Source: Methylocaldum sp. 14B
Lineage (GTDB): Bacteria > Pseudomonadota > Gammaproteobacteria > Methylococcales > Methylococcaceae
NCBI RefSeq assembly: GCF_002005105.1
Contig: NZ_MSCV01000023.1
Span: 29,538 to 93,537 of the forward strand
Direction of reading: 5' to 3'
Length of the DNA: 64,000 nt
Shown here: in pieces, positions 54,728 through 62,959 of the stretch
Numbering within the stretch: position 1 is the stretch's first letter
How the letters are laid out: every line of letters begins with the position of its first letter
Program-made: the position numbers and the translations under genes
Notes under the pieces: generated by a model
What the model was told of the DNA's origin: nothing
Database searches by the model: none
What the model saw: the letters and a program-made list of their open reading frames with translations, nothing else

Positions 54728-56034
54728 AAGGCCTCCTTGCCGGCCGCGGCGGAAAGCCTGGCCAAAGCCTGCTGCGCCTGGGCGTAAGCTTGCCAGGCCT
54801 GGATTTCGGCGTTGCGGAGATTGGCCGTGGCGCGGAGCAGATCGGCCATGGCGGCCTTGCCGACCTCGAAGTTCGCTCTCAAGGATGCGACGGTCTGCTC
54901 GGCCAAGGGGACGATTTCGTGGCGCAGCAAGGCGTGGTGGTCCTTGGCGCGCCGGTAATCGGACAGCGTCGCAGCGATGTCCGCCTGAACCTTTCTGAAT
55001 GCGTCCTGCAGCGCATATTTTTCGCGCAGCCATTCGCTTTGCTGCTGATCCACCGCCTTCGCCTGCTTACGTCCGGCATAGACGGGAAGATTGAGGCTGA
55101 CTCCGAAGCGAACGAAATCGCTGCGGTTCTCGCCGTTGGGGGCGCGATCGCGAAAAGCATAGCCGGCGCTGAAGGTGAGGTCTGGATAATAGTCTTTCTT
55201 CGCCAGCTCCACTCGGCTTTGAGCGGCGTCGACGCTGCGCCGTTTTTGATTCAGCAGCGGCCGCCCCTGTTCCGCGGCTTCGTCCAGCTGCTCCTCGGCG
55301 AGCATCTCCGGAAGCTCGTCAGGCTGGTCGTAGGCCAAACCGAAGAAGGTCGTCGGCGGGCGGTCGAGCAAGGCATTGAGGCGGGCCACTTCGCGGTGGT
55401 GCATGGCGGTGTGAATCAGCCGCTCCTCGCCCAATTTGGACAGTTCCAGTTGCGCCTGGAGCACATCCTGTTGGAGGGCTTCGCCGACCCGGTAACGCGC
55501 CTGAACGGCTCGGATCACGTCACGCAGAGTGGTTTCGGTTTCGGTGAGAATTTGCAGCGTCCGCTCCAGGTAAAACAGTTGCCACCAGCGGAGTTTCACG
55601 TCCCGCACCAATCGCAGACGGGCTTCTTCGACCGTTTGCGTGGCAGCCTCTGCCTCGAATCCGGCCGCCTGTTCCTTGAGCGCCAGCTTGCCCGGAAACG
55701 GAACGGTCTGGCTGAGGCCCACATCCACCATGGTCATGAAGTCCTCCCGGACATCGAAGCTGTCGGCGGGAAGGTTCAGCATTTCGACGCTCAAGGTGGG
55801 GTCCGGCAGACTGCCGGCCTGCGACGGAACCGTCGCCATCGCTTCGGCGCGGGCGTTGATTTCGGCGAGGCTCGGATTATTGGCGAGCGCCTGAGAAATA
55901 GCCGCATCGAGGCTTAGCGAGGCCGTTTTTTCCTGCCCCCCAGGGGACGATGAAAAATAACCTAGGCCAATCAGTATCAGAATGAAGGCAAAAGGCCGGC
56001 GATGCAGCCGATGCATTTTGCGTAAGCGGAGCAC
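54724..56034 (-). CDS. cusC: TolC-family outer-membrane channel (set 2)
   Basis: A 436-residue outer-membrane efflux protein with a basic N-terminus and hydrophobic segment (RRPFAFILILIGLGYFSSS). The two OEP repeats are seen in LDAAISQALANNPSLAEINA, PFPGKLALKEQAAGFEAEAA and RYRVGEALQQDVLQAQLELS. GTG start with AAGGGAGA six bases before. It opens the set 2 operon cusC-cusB-cusA with overlaps of four and one bases. It differs clearly from the set 1 channel. Confidence 0.9.
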   Translation of the reverse strand: MLRLRKMHRLHRRPFAFILILIGLGYFSSSPGGQEKTASLSLDAAISQALANNPSLAEINARAEAMATVPSQAGSLPDPTLSVEMLNLPADSFDVREDFMTMVDVGLSQTVPFPGKLALKEQAAGFEAEAATQTVEEARLRLVRDVKLRWWQLFYLERTLQILTETETTLRDVIRAVQARYRVGEALQQDVLQAQLELSKLGEERLIHTAMHHREVARLNALLDRPPTTFFGLAYDQPDELPEMLAEEQLDEAAEQGRPLLNQKRRSVDAAQSRVELAKKDYYPDLTFSAGYAFRDRAPNGENRSDFVRFGVSLNLPVYAGRKQAKAVDQQQSEWLREKYALQDAFRKVQADIAATLSDYRRAKDHHALLRHEIVPLAEQTVASLRANFEVGKAAMADLLRATANLRNAEIQAWQAYAQAQQALARLSAAAGKEAL

Positions 56035-56155
56035 AGTAGTTCTCCCTTGACGAAGTTCAGGTCCCTGAATCCCAAGATTCAGGCCATACCGAAAACCCCG
56101 GCCCCGTGCGATGTCACGGCTCCGGAGTTTTCCACAGCGTCGCTAGGAAAGTCCG

Positions 56156-56710
56156 CTAATTCAGTAGCGTGCAGAATTGATAGATGAGAGGGACGCGCCG
56201 CCTTCGTTGAAGACGCGGCGGGGGTGAGATCGGACGAGCGGTCTCTCTAGGCGGGATCAGCAGGACCAGCCAACAGACCACCCAGGCGAAGAAAATCTCC
56301 AGCTTCTGATCGAAGAGGCCGTGGTTGCTGTGTTCAAAAGTCTTGGCGTCGAGACACAACCCTAGGTTGCAGTCGTCGGGAAGAGATGGCTCATGATGGG
56401 ACGGGTGACTGGAGTTCCCCTGCTCGCACTCTGACAGGAAAGCGTCGTGCAACTGCTTGAAAACCGTCTCGCAGACAATAGCCGCCGGCAACGCCAGCCA
56501 CGCGATCAGAAAGAACGGAATCAGAGCGCGGGTTGGAGCGGAGTGTTTACGAAGATACGTCAATACGTTGCCGTCCACATTGGGAGTCTTGCCGAACACT
56601 ACATCAGGCCGAAAGCAAGAAAAGCCAGGGAAAGATACCACAAGACTAGATCGCCGGGAGAGATGTTCAATACGGTCTTTTACCGATAATGCGACCAGCC
56701 ACCGCTCCAA
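56156..56710 (-). CDS. Hypothetical membrane protein upstream of the set 2 efflux operon
   Basis: An open frame of 184 codons with two likely transmembrane segments (ALIPFFLIAWLALPAAIVC and LEIFFAWVVCWLVLLIPP) around a loop rich in Cys and His (CEQGNSSHPSHHEPSLPDDC, NLGLCLDAKTFEHSNHG). The true start is probably inside, near the VLTYLRKHSAPTR segment (no good ATG there). The Cys/His loop could bind metal. It lies 120 bases upstream of the efflux operon on the same strand. Unrecognised; I am unsure about the boundaries. Confidence 0.5.
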   Translation of the reverse strand: MERWLVALSVKDRIEHLSRRSSLVVSFPGFSCFRPDVVFGKTPNVDGNVLTYLRKHSAPTRALIPFFLIAWLALPAAIVCETVFKQLHDAFLSECEQGNSSHPSHHEPSLPDDCNLGLCLDAKTFEHSNHGLFDQKLEIFFAWVVCWLVLLIPPRETARPISPPPRLQRRRRVPLIYQFCTLLN

Positions 56711-57044
56711 TTACGACACCGGACTCCGGATTTAGGTGGTTAAAAAAGAAATAAGGGCGAGCGGTATAGAATTGATTAAGCTCAGGCGTGCTCGGGAATC
56801 GGCGAGGCATTCTCTCGATTGACTGTTGTTTTGGCCATTGTCGCCGCAATAAGGGTGCGTTTGTCTCCCGCCTCATTTTCCGCTTTCGGCACGGGTCGAA
56901 GCTTTGGTTCAGATGCCGGGTACGAGGCATCGGGCGACACGTTCAGCCCGGTGTTCCCGAAAGACGCAGCGGAATCCTTTCATCAGGAGAAGCGGAAAGA
57001 CAACACCCTCGGCGTCCTGGCGATTCTTCGAAGCTGGACACAGC
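56711..57044. other. Intergenic stretch with no supported gene
   Basis: Between the membrane protein and copB. An AT-rich patch (GTTAAAAAAGAAATAAGG near 56738) may hold a promoter; no gene supported. Confidence 0.4.
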
Positions 57045-59096
57045 TTACAGCCGGCTGCGATAACGCTCCAAGAGCTTCGCGTTGATCGCGACGATCACGG
57101 TGCTGAGGGACATGAGCGCCGCCCCCATTGCCGGCGACAGCACCCAGCCGAACGGCGCGGCGACGCCGGCCGCGAGGGGAATGGCCACGGCGTTGTAGCC
57201 GGTGGCCCACAAAAGATTCTGGACCATCTTGCCGTAGGTGGCGCGGGACAGGCCGAGCGTCGCGGCCACGTCGAGCGGATTGCTGTGCACCAGAACGATG
57301 TCGGCCGATTCGATGGCCACGTCGGTGCCAGCGCCGATGGCGATGCCGAGATCGGCCTCGACCAGAGCCGGCGCGTCGTTGACCCCGTCGCCCACCATGG
57401 CGACGGTCACGCCCTCCGACTTTACCTCGCGGATCTTCGCCGCCTTCTCGTGGGGCAGGACCTCGGCGAAGTAATCGTCGAGCCCGAGCTGTCCGGCCAC
57501 GTGCGCCGCAACCGCCCGGCTGTCTCCGGTGAGCATGAGGCAGCGGATGTTCATGGCCTTGAGCCGTGCGATCGCTTCGAAGGATTCCGGACGGACCACG
57601 TCGGCCAGCGCGATGGCCCCGAGAACCCGGTCGCCGTCCGTCACGTAGACCACCGTCTTGCCCTGCCCCGCCAGTTCGCTCAATCGCTCGTCGCGAACGC
57701 CGAATCCCTGCTCCTCGACAAACCCCGGACTTACGACCCTAATCAGCCGTCCTTCGATCCGGGCCTCGGCGCCGCGGCCGGTCAGGTTCCGGAATTCCTC
57801 CGCCTTGGCCAGGCGGATACCGCGTTCTTCGGCCGCCCGGACGATGCCCAGGGCGATCGGGTGTTCCGATTGCTGCTCCAGCGAGGCAGCCAGCCGCAGC
57901 AGCTCCGCCTCGTCGATATCCGCCAGCGGCAGAACGTCGGATACTCCGAAGCGGCCTTCGGTTAGGGTGCCGGTCTTGTCGAACACGATCGCTTGCAGGT
58001 TCCGGGCGCGCTCGAAAGCGGCCCGGTTCCGGATGAGAAGACCGCTCAGGGCGGCCAGCGAGGTGCTCACCGCCACCACCAGCGGCACGGCGAGCCCCAG
58101 GGCGTGAGGACAGGTGATGACCATTACGGTCACGCTGCGCTCCAGCGCGAATTCGAAGGGTTCGCCCAGCAAAAGCCACACGATCAGGGTCAGCGTTCCC
58201 ACGGATAAGGCGATATAGGTCAGCCATTGGGCGGCGCGGTTCGCCAAATCCTGCGCCCGCGAACGGGAGGCTTGCGCCTGCCGCACCATTTCGACGACCT
58301 GCGCAAGATAGGTTTCCGCCCCGGTCTTCCGGATTTCCAGCACCAGCGCCCCTTCGCCGTTGACCGCCCCGCCGATGGCCTCGTCCCCTTCGCGGCGAGT
58401 GACGGGCTTGGATTCGCCGGTCAGCATGGACTCGTTCAAGCTCGAGCGGCCTTCGACGATGAGGCCGTCGGTCGGGATTTTTTCGCCCGGCTTGACCAGC
58501 ACCCGGTCGCCGGGGTGAAGTTCGGTGACCGGGACTTCCTCGACTTCGCCGTTTTCCCGCAGCCTATGCGCTTCGGTGGGCATCAGCCGCACCAGGGCAT
58601 CCAAAGCGCCCGAGGCGCCCATCACGGACTTCATCTCGATCCAGTGGCCGAGCAGCATGACGTCGATCAGGGTCGCCAGCTCCCAGAAGAACACCTGGCC
58701 CGAGAGGCCGAACACCACGGCGCTCGAATAGAAATAAGCCACGCTGATGGCCAGCGAGATGAGCGTCATCATGCCCGGCTGAAGCTGCCGGAGCTCGTCG
58801 AACAATCCGCGGATGAACGGCCAGCCGCCATAGAGATAGACGGCCGTCGAGAAACCGAAAAGGACGTAGGTGTCCCCCGGAAAGGCGAGGCGTTCCTCGA
58901 GCCCCAGCCACTCCTGAATCATGGGCGAAAGCGCCAGGATGGGGCCGGTCAGAACCAGCGAAAACCAAAAGCGGCGGCGGAAGTCCTCGACCATCGCCGT
59001 ATGATCGTGATGTTCCGCATGATGGCCTTCGCGGCGATCGGCCGGAACGTGGCGAGCGGGAGCGGCTTGCGGCTCGGAATGGGTATGGTGTGTCAT
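57045..59096 (-). CDS. copB: CopB-type copper-translocating P1B ATPase
   Basis: A 683-residue P-type ATPase. The N-terminus is a His-rich tail (MTHHTHSEP..., then GHHAEHHDHT) instead of CxxC metal-binding domains. The membrane metal site is CPH (in TCPHALGLAVP), which with the His tail marks the P1B-3 (CopB) group. The phosphorylation site is DKTGTLTEGR, and LTGES, TGDS and GDGVNDAPAL are present. It pumps copper (Cu2+, also Cu+ or Ag+) out of the cytoplasm. ATG 59096 is chosen: the His tail begins there, and a start 11 codons upstream has no support. The Csp-like copper-storage gene lies upstream on the same strand. Confidence 0.93.
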   Translation of the reverse strand: MTHHTHSEPQAAPARHVPADRREGHHAEHHDHTAMVEDFRRRFWFSLVLTGPILALSPMIQEWLGLEERLAFPGDTYVLFGFSTAVYLYGGWPFIRGLFDELRQLQPGMMTLISLAISVAYFYSSAVVFGLSGQVFFWELATLIDVMLLGHWIEMKSVMGASGALDALVRLMPTEAHRLRENGEVEEVPVTELHPGDRVLVKPGEKIPTDGLIVEGRSSLNESMLTGESKPVTRREGDEAIGGAVNGEGALVLEIRKTGAETYLAQVVEMVRQAQASRSRAQDLANRAAQWLTYIALSVGTLTLIVWLLLGEPFEFALERSVTVMVITCPHALGLAVPLVVAVSTSLAALSGLLIRNRAAFERARNLQAIVFDKTGTLTEGRFGVSDVLPLADIDEAELLRLAASLEQQSEHPIALGIVRAAEERGIRLAKAEEFRNLTGRGAEARIEGRLIRVVSPGFVEEQGFGVRDERLSELAGQGKTVVYVTDGDRVLGAIALADVVRPESFEAIARLKAMNIRCLMLTGDSRAVAAHVAGQLGLDDYFAEVLPHEKAAKIREVKSEGVTVAMVGDGVNDAPALVEADLGIAIGAGTDVAIESADIVLVHSNPLDVAATLGLSRATYGKMVQNLLWATGYNAVAIPLAAGVAAPFGWVLSPAMGAALMSLSTVIVAINAKLLERYRSRL

Positions 59097-59321
59097 GGCG
59101 GCGCTCCGTGGGATCGTTCCAGCCGCCAAGCGGTGGGCGGGGTTAGTCGGTAGCGGATTCCGGTTCTGGGCTATGCGTGTTCATTTTCATACCGGAAGAG
59201 CTCGATGGGAAGTGCGCTCCGGCCTCCCAAGAGCGGAGCGCACCGCTACACAGATTTCTCACGAACGGTCCGGCCTATTTCCGGCGCCGAACCGCTCGTT
59301 TCTTAACGGAACCCATGCCGG

Positions 59322-59741
59322 TTACATCGTGATCGCACCCGCCAGCTTGTTGCAGGCTTGCTCGCAACGGCGACACGACTCACCGCAAATGCGGCAGTGT
59401 TCGTGACGAGAGGCATGCCGCTCGCACTCCTCGGCGCAGATTCCGCAGGCCGTCGCGCAGGCCTGCAACTGGCTGCGCATCATCCTCATGTCCGATTCGG
59501 TCTCGCGCGAAACCAGCCGGCCCGTCGCCTCGCAGATGTCCGCGCAATCCATGCACATCCGAATACATCGTTTGAGATTCTGCACCTGGTCCTCTCCGAC
59601 GCAGGCGTCAGCGCATGCGGTACACGCTTGCGCGCAATCGAACAGTTCGCTTGCCGTTTGTGACAACAATCCCATGTCCACTCCACGTCCCATTACGGCC
59701 GGGTGCGGATGCGCTTTGAGCATTTCCTGAATCGCGTTCAT
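59322..59741 (-). CDS. Csp3-like cytosolic four-helix copper-storage protein
   Basis: A 139-residue protein with 17 Cys, arranged as repeated CxxxC and CxxC pairs in helices: FDCAQACTACADACVG, KRCIRMCMDCADICEA, QACATACGICAEECE, HCRICGESCRRCEQACNK. This is the DUF326 four-helix bundle of copper-storage proteins (Csp) first described in the methanotroph Methylosinus. There is no signal peptide, which marks it as the cytosolic Csp3 type. Cys face inward and can bind many Cu(I) ions. AGGAGG sits six bases before the ATG. It neighbours copB, so store and export are side by side. Confidence 0.92.
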   Translation of the reverse strand: MNAIQEMLKAHPHPAVMGRGVDMGLLSQTASELFDCAQACTACADACVGEDQVQNLKRCIRMCMDCADICEATGRLVSRETESDMRMMRSQLQACATACGICAEECERHASRHEHCRICGESCRRCEQACNKLAGAITM

Positions 59742-59939
59742 GATGTGCCTCCTGTATTCCTTGCCATGTATATTTCGTTCGTCTCCGCCTGTTCCTACTG
59801 GCAGGCTTCTCTCCGGTTTGCGGCCGGTTTGTTGTCCAATCGAACGGTGATAAAACCAGTCCGCAAAGAAAGTAGGACCAGGGTTGAATCGGCTCGGTTC
59901 CGGCGAGCTTGCTCTGGTCTTTTTGCAGTACATCTGGCA

Positions 59940-60115
59940 TAGGGTGGGTGAGGTGCACATCAACGGAACCTGCAAAGTTCCTTTGGTGTTTCCGCGCGCC
60001 GTAACCCACCAGGCAAAGCCGCGGAACCGGTGGGTTACGGCGCGCGGAAAGTCCTGCGGTCACAGCATGGTTCGTGACAGTGCGCGCCTAACCCACCCTA
60101 CGATCGTTTTGAGAT
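59940..60115. repeat. TAACCCACC-type palindromic repeat
   Basis: AGGGTGGGTGAGG, CGCGCGCCGTAACCCACC, GGTGGGTTACGGCGCGCGG and CTAACCCACCCTACG form nested inverted copies. The segment CCGCGCGCCGTAACCCACC is shared with 6563-6586. No gene is supported in 59742-60203. Confidence 0.75.
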
Positions 60116-60203
60116 AAGGCGGGACGTTATCGGCGGCCGATTCGAATACATCACTCGACAGAACACGGCAGTGTCCATGCCCCTCTGCCAACCCGCTTCC
60201 GCG

Positions 60204-61628
60204 CTAACGAGGTCCTACCGTAATCGGCCGGGTACCGCCCATCCGGTCCAGCAGGGTCTTGAACGTGATCTCGGCCGTATGGCTATACCCGGAAACCGGT
60301 GGCGGCAATCCCACTCTTTCGATATCGACGGTGTCGCGGACGAGTCCTGTGGTATTGCTCGCCTTCAGAGTGTCGAAATAAGAGACCGCCTTGCCCTGCA
60401 CATCGGCCGTGATTCGGTCGCGCTGCGCCGGCGGCAAATCCCACAGGGCTTGCTTGAAAGGCAGCAGTGCTCGCTTGCGGGTGGCGCGGTAAAACGCTTC
60501 GTCGCTCATGCCGGGCTGCCGCTCTCCGGGCCATTCGCTATCGATCCAGCGGTAGATGTCCTTTTTCAACTCTACGGGAAACGCCTCGTGGTCGAAGATC
60601 AGGTCCTCGAACGGCGCGACGAGATGCAGTTCGCTGACGTTATTCCCCGGAAACTGCGGGAACAGCGTTTCCGGAATGGGCGTTATCCCGGTGCGCACCG
60701 CCAGGCTGAGACCATACTCCCGGCGAGCGATCTCGCCGAGATCCCGGACCAAATTGAGATCGACGTCCGCCTCGCCCACCAGGACGACAATCTTGGAAAG
60801 ATCCTTCTTACCGCCCGGAAGATTGAGCTGGACGTAAAAGCTCTCCATGAAGGCGCGAAACTGATCCGCGGTCAGGTTTCCATCGCCCATCGCCTTGATT
60901 TCGGCACCGATGTCGACGGACAGCTCCTCCGGCTCGATCTCGCGGATGAACGCGACCAGTTCGGCGCATTCCCGGCCGCTTTGCTGATGCTGTTCCGGAA
61001 AGCTCGGGCGGGAGAAATCCGCCAGGCTCGAGGTATCGAGATCGATATTGAAGAATCCGGCCGTAATCGCCTCTTCGATCCGTTCTTTCAGCCTGTCGAT
61101 CTCATCGTCCCGGCTGACCTGATAACTGGCGCGTCCTATGCGAATATGATCGCTTTGGAGGAAGACGGCTCGCTGATATCCCTCGCGAATCGCCGCCGCC
61201 AGAATGCAGGTGGCATACTCGGCCGGCGACTGGAACCCGTAACCGGAGACTTCATCGGTGTAGCCGAAACTGAAAGCGCCTGCGCCGGTCTCCCCAGCCG
61301 CGCGAAAACAGGCCCTCGCCACATCGTAGCTCAGCGCATGCAGACTCAGCACCGGAGCCGTGAAAACCGGAGCCACGCCCAGGACTGCCGCTTCATGCAG
61401 CCCCTGGATGGAGGTCGGATAAACCACCAGCTTGGCGGCTACTTCCCGAATCAACCATTGCAGGAAATATCTGAATTCTTCCGATTCATGGAAGATGGCG
61501 TTGTAGACCAGCCGGTCGATGCACGCTTCCCGGAGCCTGTCGGCATCGACGACTTCGACTTCGTTGCCCTTGATTTCCACTACTCCCCTGAGGGTGCTCT
61601 CGATATCGATAGCCGTTCGAAACAGCAT
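60204..61628 (-). CDS. Class II aldolase-like TIM-barrel protein with altered metal site
   Basis: A 474-residue protein. The middle matches the class II aldolase/GatZ-type barrel: FLQSDHIRIGR (Asp-His pair conserved), ITAGFFNIDLDTSSLAD, ELVAFIREIEPEEL, VDIGAEIKAMG. The later barrel strands, which in true aldolases carry the TSHGG and the QHGAS metal and phosphate residues, read VLVGEADVDLN and VRTGITPIPETLF, without His. The C-terminal LVAPFEDLIFDHEAFPVEL fits the same family. So the fold is recognisable but two of three metal ligands appear lost. It may have another activity or a binding role. Start at 61628; stand-alone, with the SDR gene upstream on the same strand. Confidence 0.65.
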   Translation of the reverse strand: MLFRTAIDIESTLRGVVEIKGNEVEVVDADRLREACIDRLVYNAIFHESEEFRYFLQWLIREVAAKLVVYPTSIQGLHEAAVLGVAPVFTAPVLSLHALSYDVARACFRAAGETGAGAFSFGYTDEVSGYGFQSPAEYATCILAAAIREGYQRAVFLQSDHIRIGRASYQVSRDDEIDRLKERIEEAITAGFFNIDLDTSSLADFSRPSFPEQHQQSGRECAELVAFIREIEPEELSVDIGAEIKAMGDGNLTADQFRAFMESFYVQLNLPGGKKDLSKIVVLVGEADVDLNLVRDLGEIARREYGLSLAVRTGITPIPETLFPQFPGNNVSELHLVAPFEDLIFDHEAFPVELKKDIYRWIDSEWPGERQPGMSDEAFYRATRKRALLPFKQALWDLPPAQRDRITADVQGKAVSYFDTLKASNTTGLVRDTVDIERVGLPPPVSGYSHTAEITFKTLLDRMGGTRPITVGPR

Positions 61629-61671
61629 AGGCTTACTCCTTGCGAGACAAATGACGAGGATCAGGGCGGAC

Positions 61672-62649
61672 TCACGATCTTCTTCCGAGTCCGGCGAACC
61701 CGAACCCCATGCCGATGCCCAGTACCCCGGCCAGCGCCATCCAGGAAACGGGCAGCCTTTGCCGGGGTCTTTTCCAGCCGCCGCGCACCCTGGCGTATTC
61801 GGGCATGGGTTGGAACAGATTGCCCGAAGTCGGCGGTATGGCGCGCTCTTGAAAGTGCTTCGCTTCGACCACCCGAGCCGCCCATCGGTCGAACAGCCCC
61901 GGCACGATGCGCTGGGCGACGATCGCCGCCCGGATGTTGGCGCCCACGATCACCTCGCGGCGCGGTGTGAGCGCGGCGGACAGGATGGCTCGGGCGATTT
62001 TTTCCGGATCATAGATCGGCCACATGGGTCTGGCCGCGCGCCCCATGTAATTGCCCCCCTGCTGGAACAAGGGCGTATCGGTCGCTGGCGGAAGCACCGT
62101 GACCACATGAATGCCCGGCACATCCCAAAGCTCCTGCCGCAGGCAATCGGATAGCGCGACGATGCCGTATTTGCTGATGACATAAGCGGCGGCGAAAGGC
62201 TTGGGAATTTTTCCGACCCCCGAGGAGACATTGATGAGAACGCCGCTACCCTGCTCCCGGAACCACGGCAGGATGGCCCGAGCACCGTGAACGTAGCCCA
62301 ATAGATTGGTGTCGATTACCCGGCGGAAATCCGCAATCGGGGTTTCCTCGAACCGGCCGAACAGAGTCACCGCCGCGTTGTTGATCCAGGTATCCAACCG
62401 CCCGAAGGTTTCGATGGTTCGGCGCGCCAGCGCTTCGACCGCTGGTCCGTCGGTCACATCGACCGGCACGGCCAAAGCCTTTCCGCCGGAGGTTTCGCAC
62501 TCCTGCGCCAGTTCATCGAGGGCCGCTCCACGGCGGGCGGCCACCACCACGGTTCCTCCCGCCGCTGCGAACGCCAAAGCCGTGGCCCGACCGATGCCGC
62601 TCGATGCTCCGGTAATCACGGTAACGGTGTTCTCGATCCCGAGCCGCAT
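61672..62649 (-). CDS. Short-chain dehydrogenase/reductase with C-terminal membrane anchor
   Basis: A 325-residue SDR. Rossmann motif TGASSGIGRA (near 13-22), NNAA near 89, catalytic Ser in INVSSGVG and YxxxK in YVISK. After the SDR core an extra 60 residues hold a basic stretch (RGGWKRPRQR) and one transmembrane helix (WMALAGVLGIGMGFGFAGLG), so the protein is probably membrane-attached, facing the cytoplasm. GGAG precedes the ATG at 62649. Substrate unknown. It is on the same strand as the aldolase-like gene, 43 bases before it, so they may be co-transcribed. Confidence 0.9.
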   Translation of the reverse strand: MRLGIENTVTVITGASSGIGRATALAFAAAGGTVVVAARRGAALDELAQECETSGGKALAVPVDVTDGPAVEALARRTIETFGRLDTWINNAAVTLFGRFEETPIADFRRVIDTNLLGYVHGARAILPWFREQGSGVLINVSSGVGKIPKPFAAAYVISKYGIVALSDCLRQELWDVPGIHVVTVLPPATDTPLFQQGGNYMGRAARPMWPIYDPEKIARAILSAALTPRREVIVGANIRAAIVAQRIVPGLFDRWAARVVEAKHFQERAIPPTSGNLFQPMPEYARVRGGWKRPRQRLPVSWMALAGVLGIGMGFGFAGLGRRS

Positions 62650-62779
62650 GGCCACTCCTTTCCGCAATGGGCTTACTACAAGCAGACCCTGCGCCATAGC
62701 GTAAGTTCTCAGCTGGCGAGGGGCACAATCGAACGGGCATCCCTTGGATGCTTATCCCAGTAGGCCCTTCGACAGTTTG

Positions 62780-62870
62780 TAGGGCGGGTTAGGCCGCGAG
62801 GCCGTAACCCGCCGAGCGGCCTCGGATCGGTGGGTTACGCTGCGCTAACCCACCCTACGATTCTGGTAAG
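62780..62870. repeat. GTAGGGTGGGTTA-type palindromic repeat
   Basis: TTTGTAGGGCGGGTTAGG and GGCCGTAACCCGCC, then GGTGGGTTACGCTGCGC and TAACCCACCCTACGA: two palindromic units of the family also found near 6511, 16742 and 59940. No gene in 62650-62959. Confidence 0.7.
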
Positions 62871-62959
62871 GCTCTTAGTCCATACCCGGATAGATCCGTT
62901 CAGATCGTTACGCACCCGGCGCTTTTTCGGCGGTCGAAGATGGGAGAAGGACCTCAAAC

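Noticed and set aside
60171..61970. 599-codon plus-strand frame
   Set aside because: Antisense to the aldolase-like gene and the end of the SDR gene; no recognisable domain.
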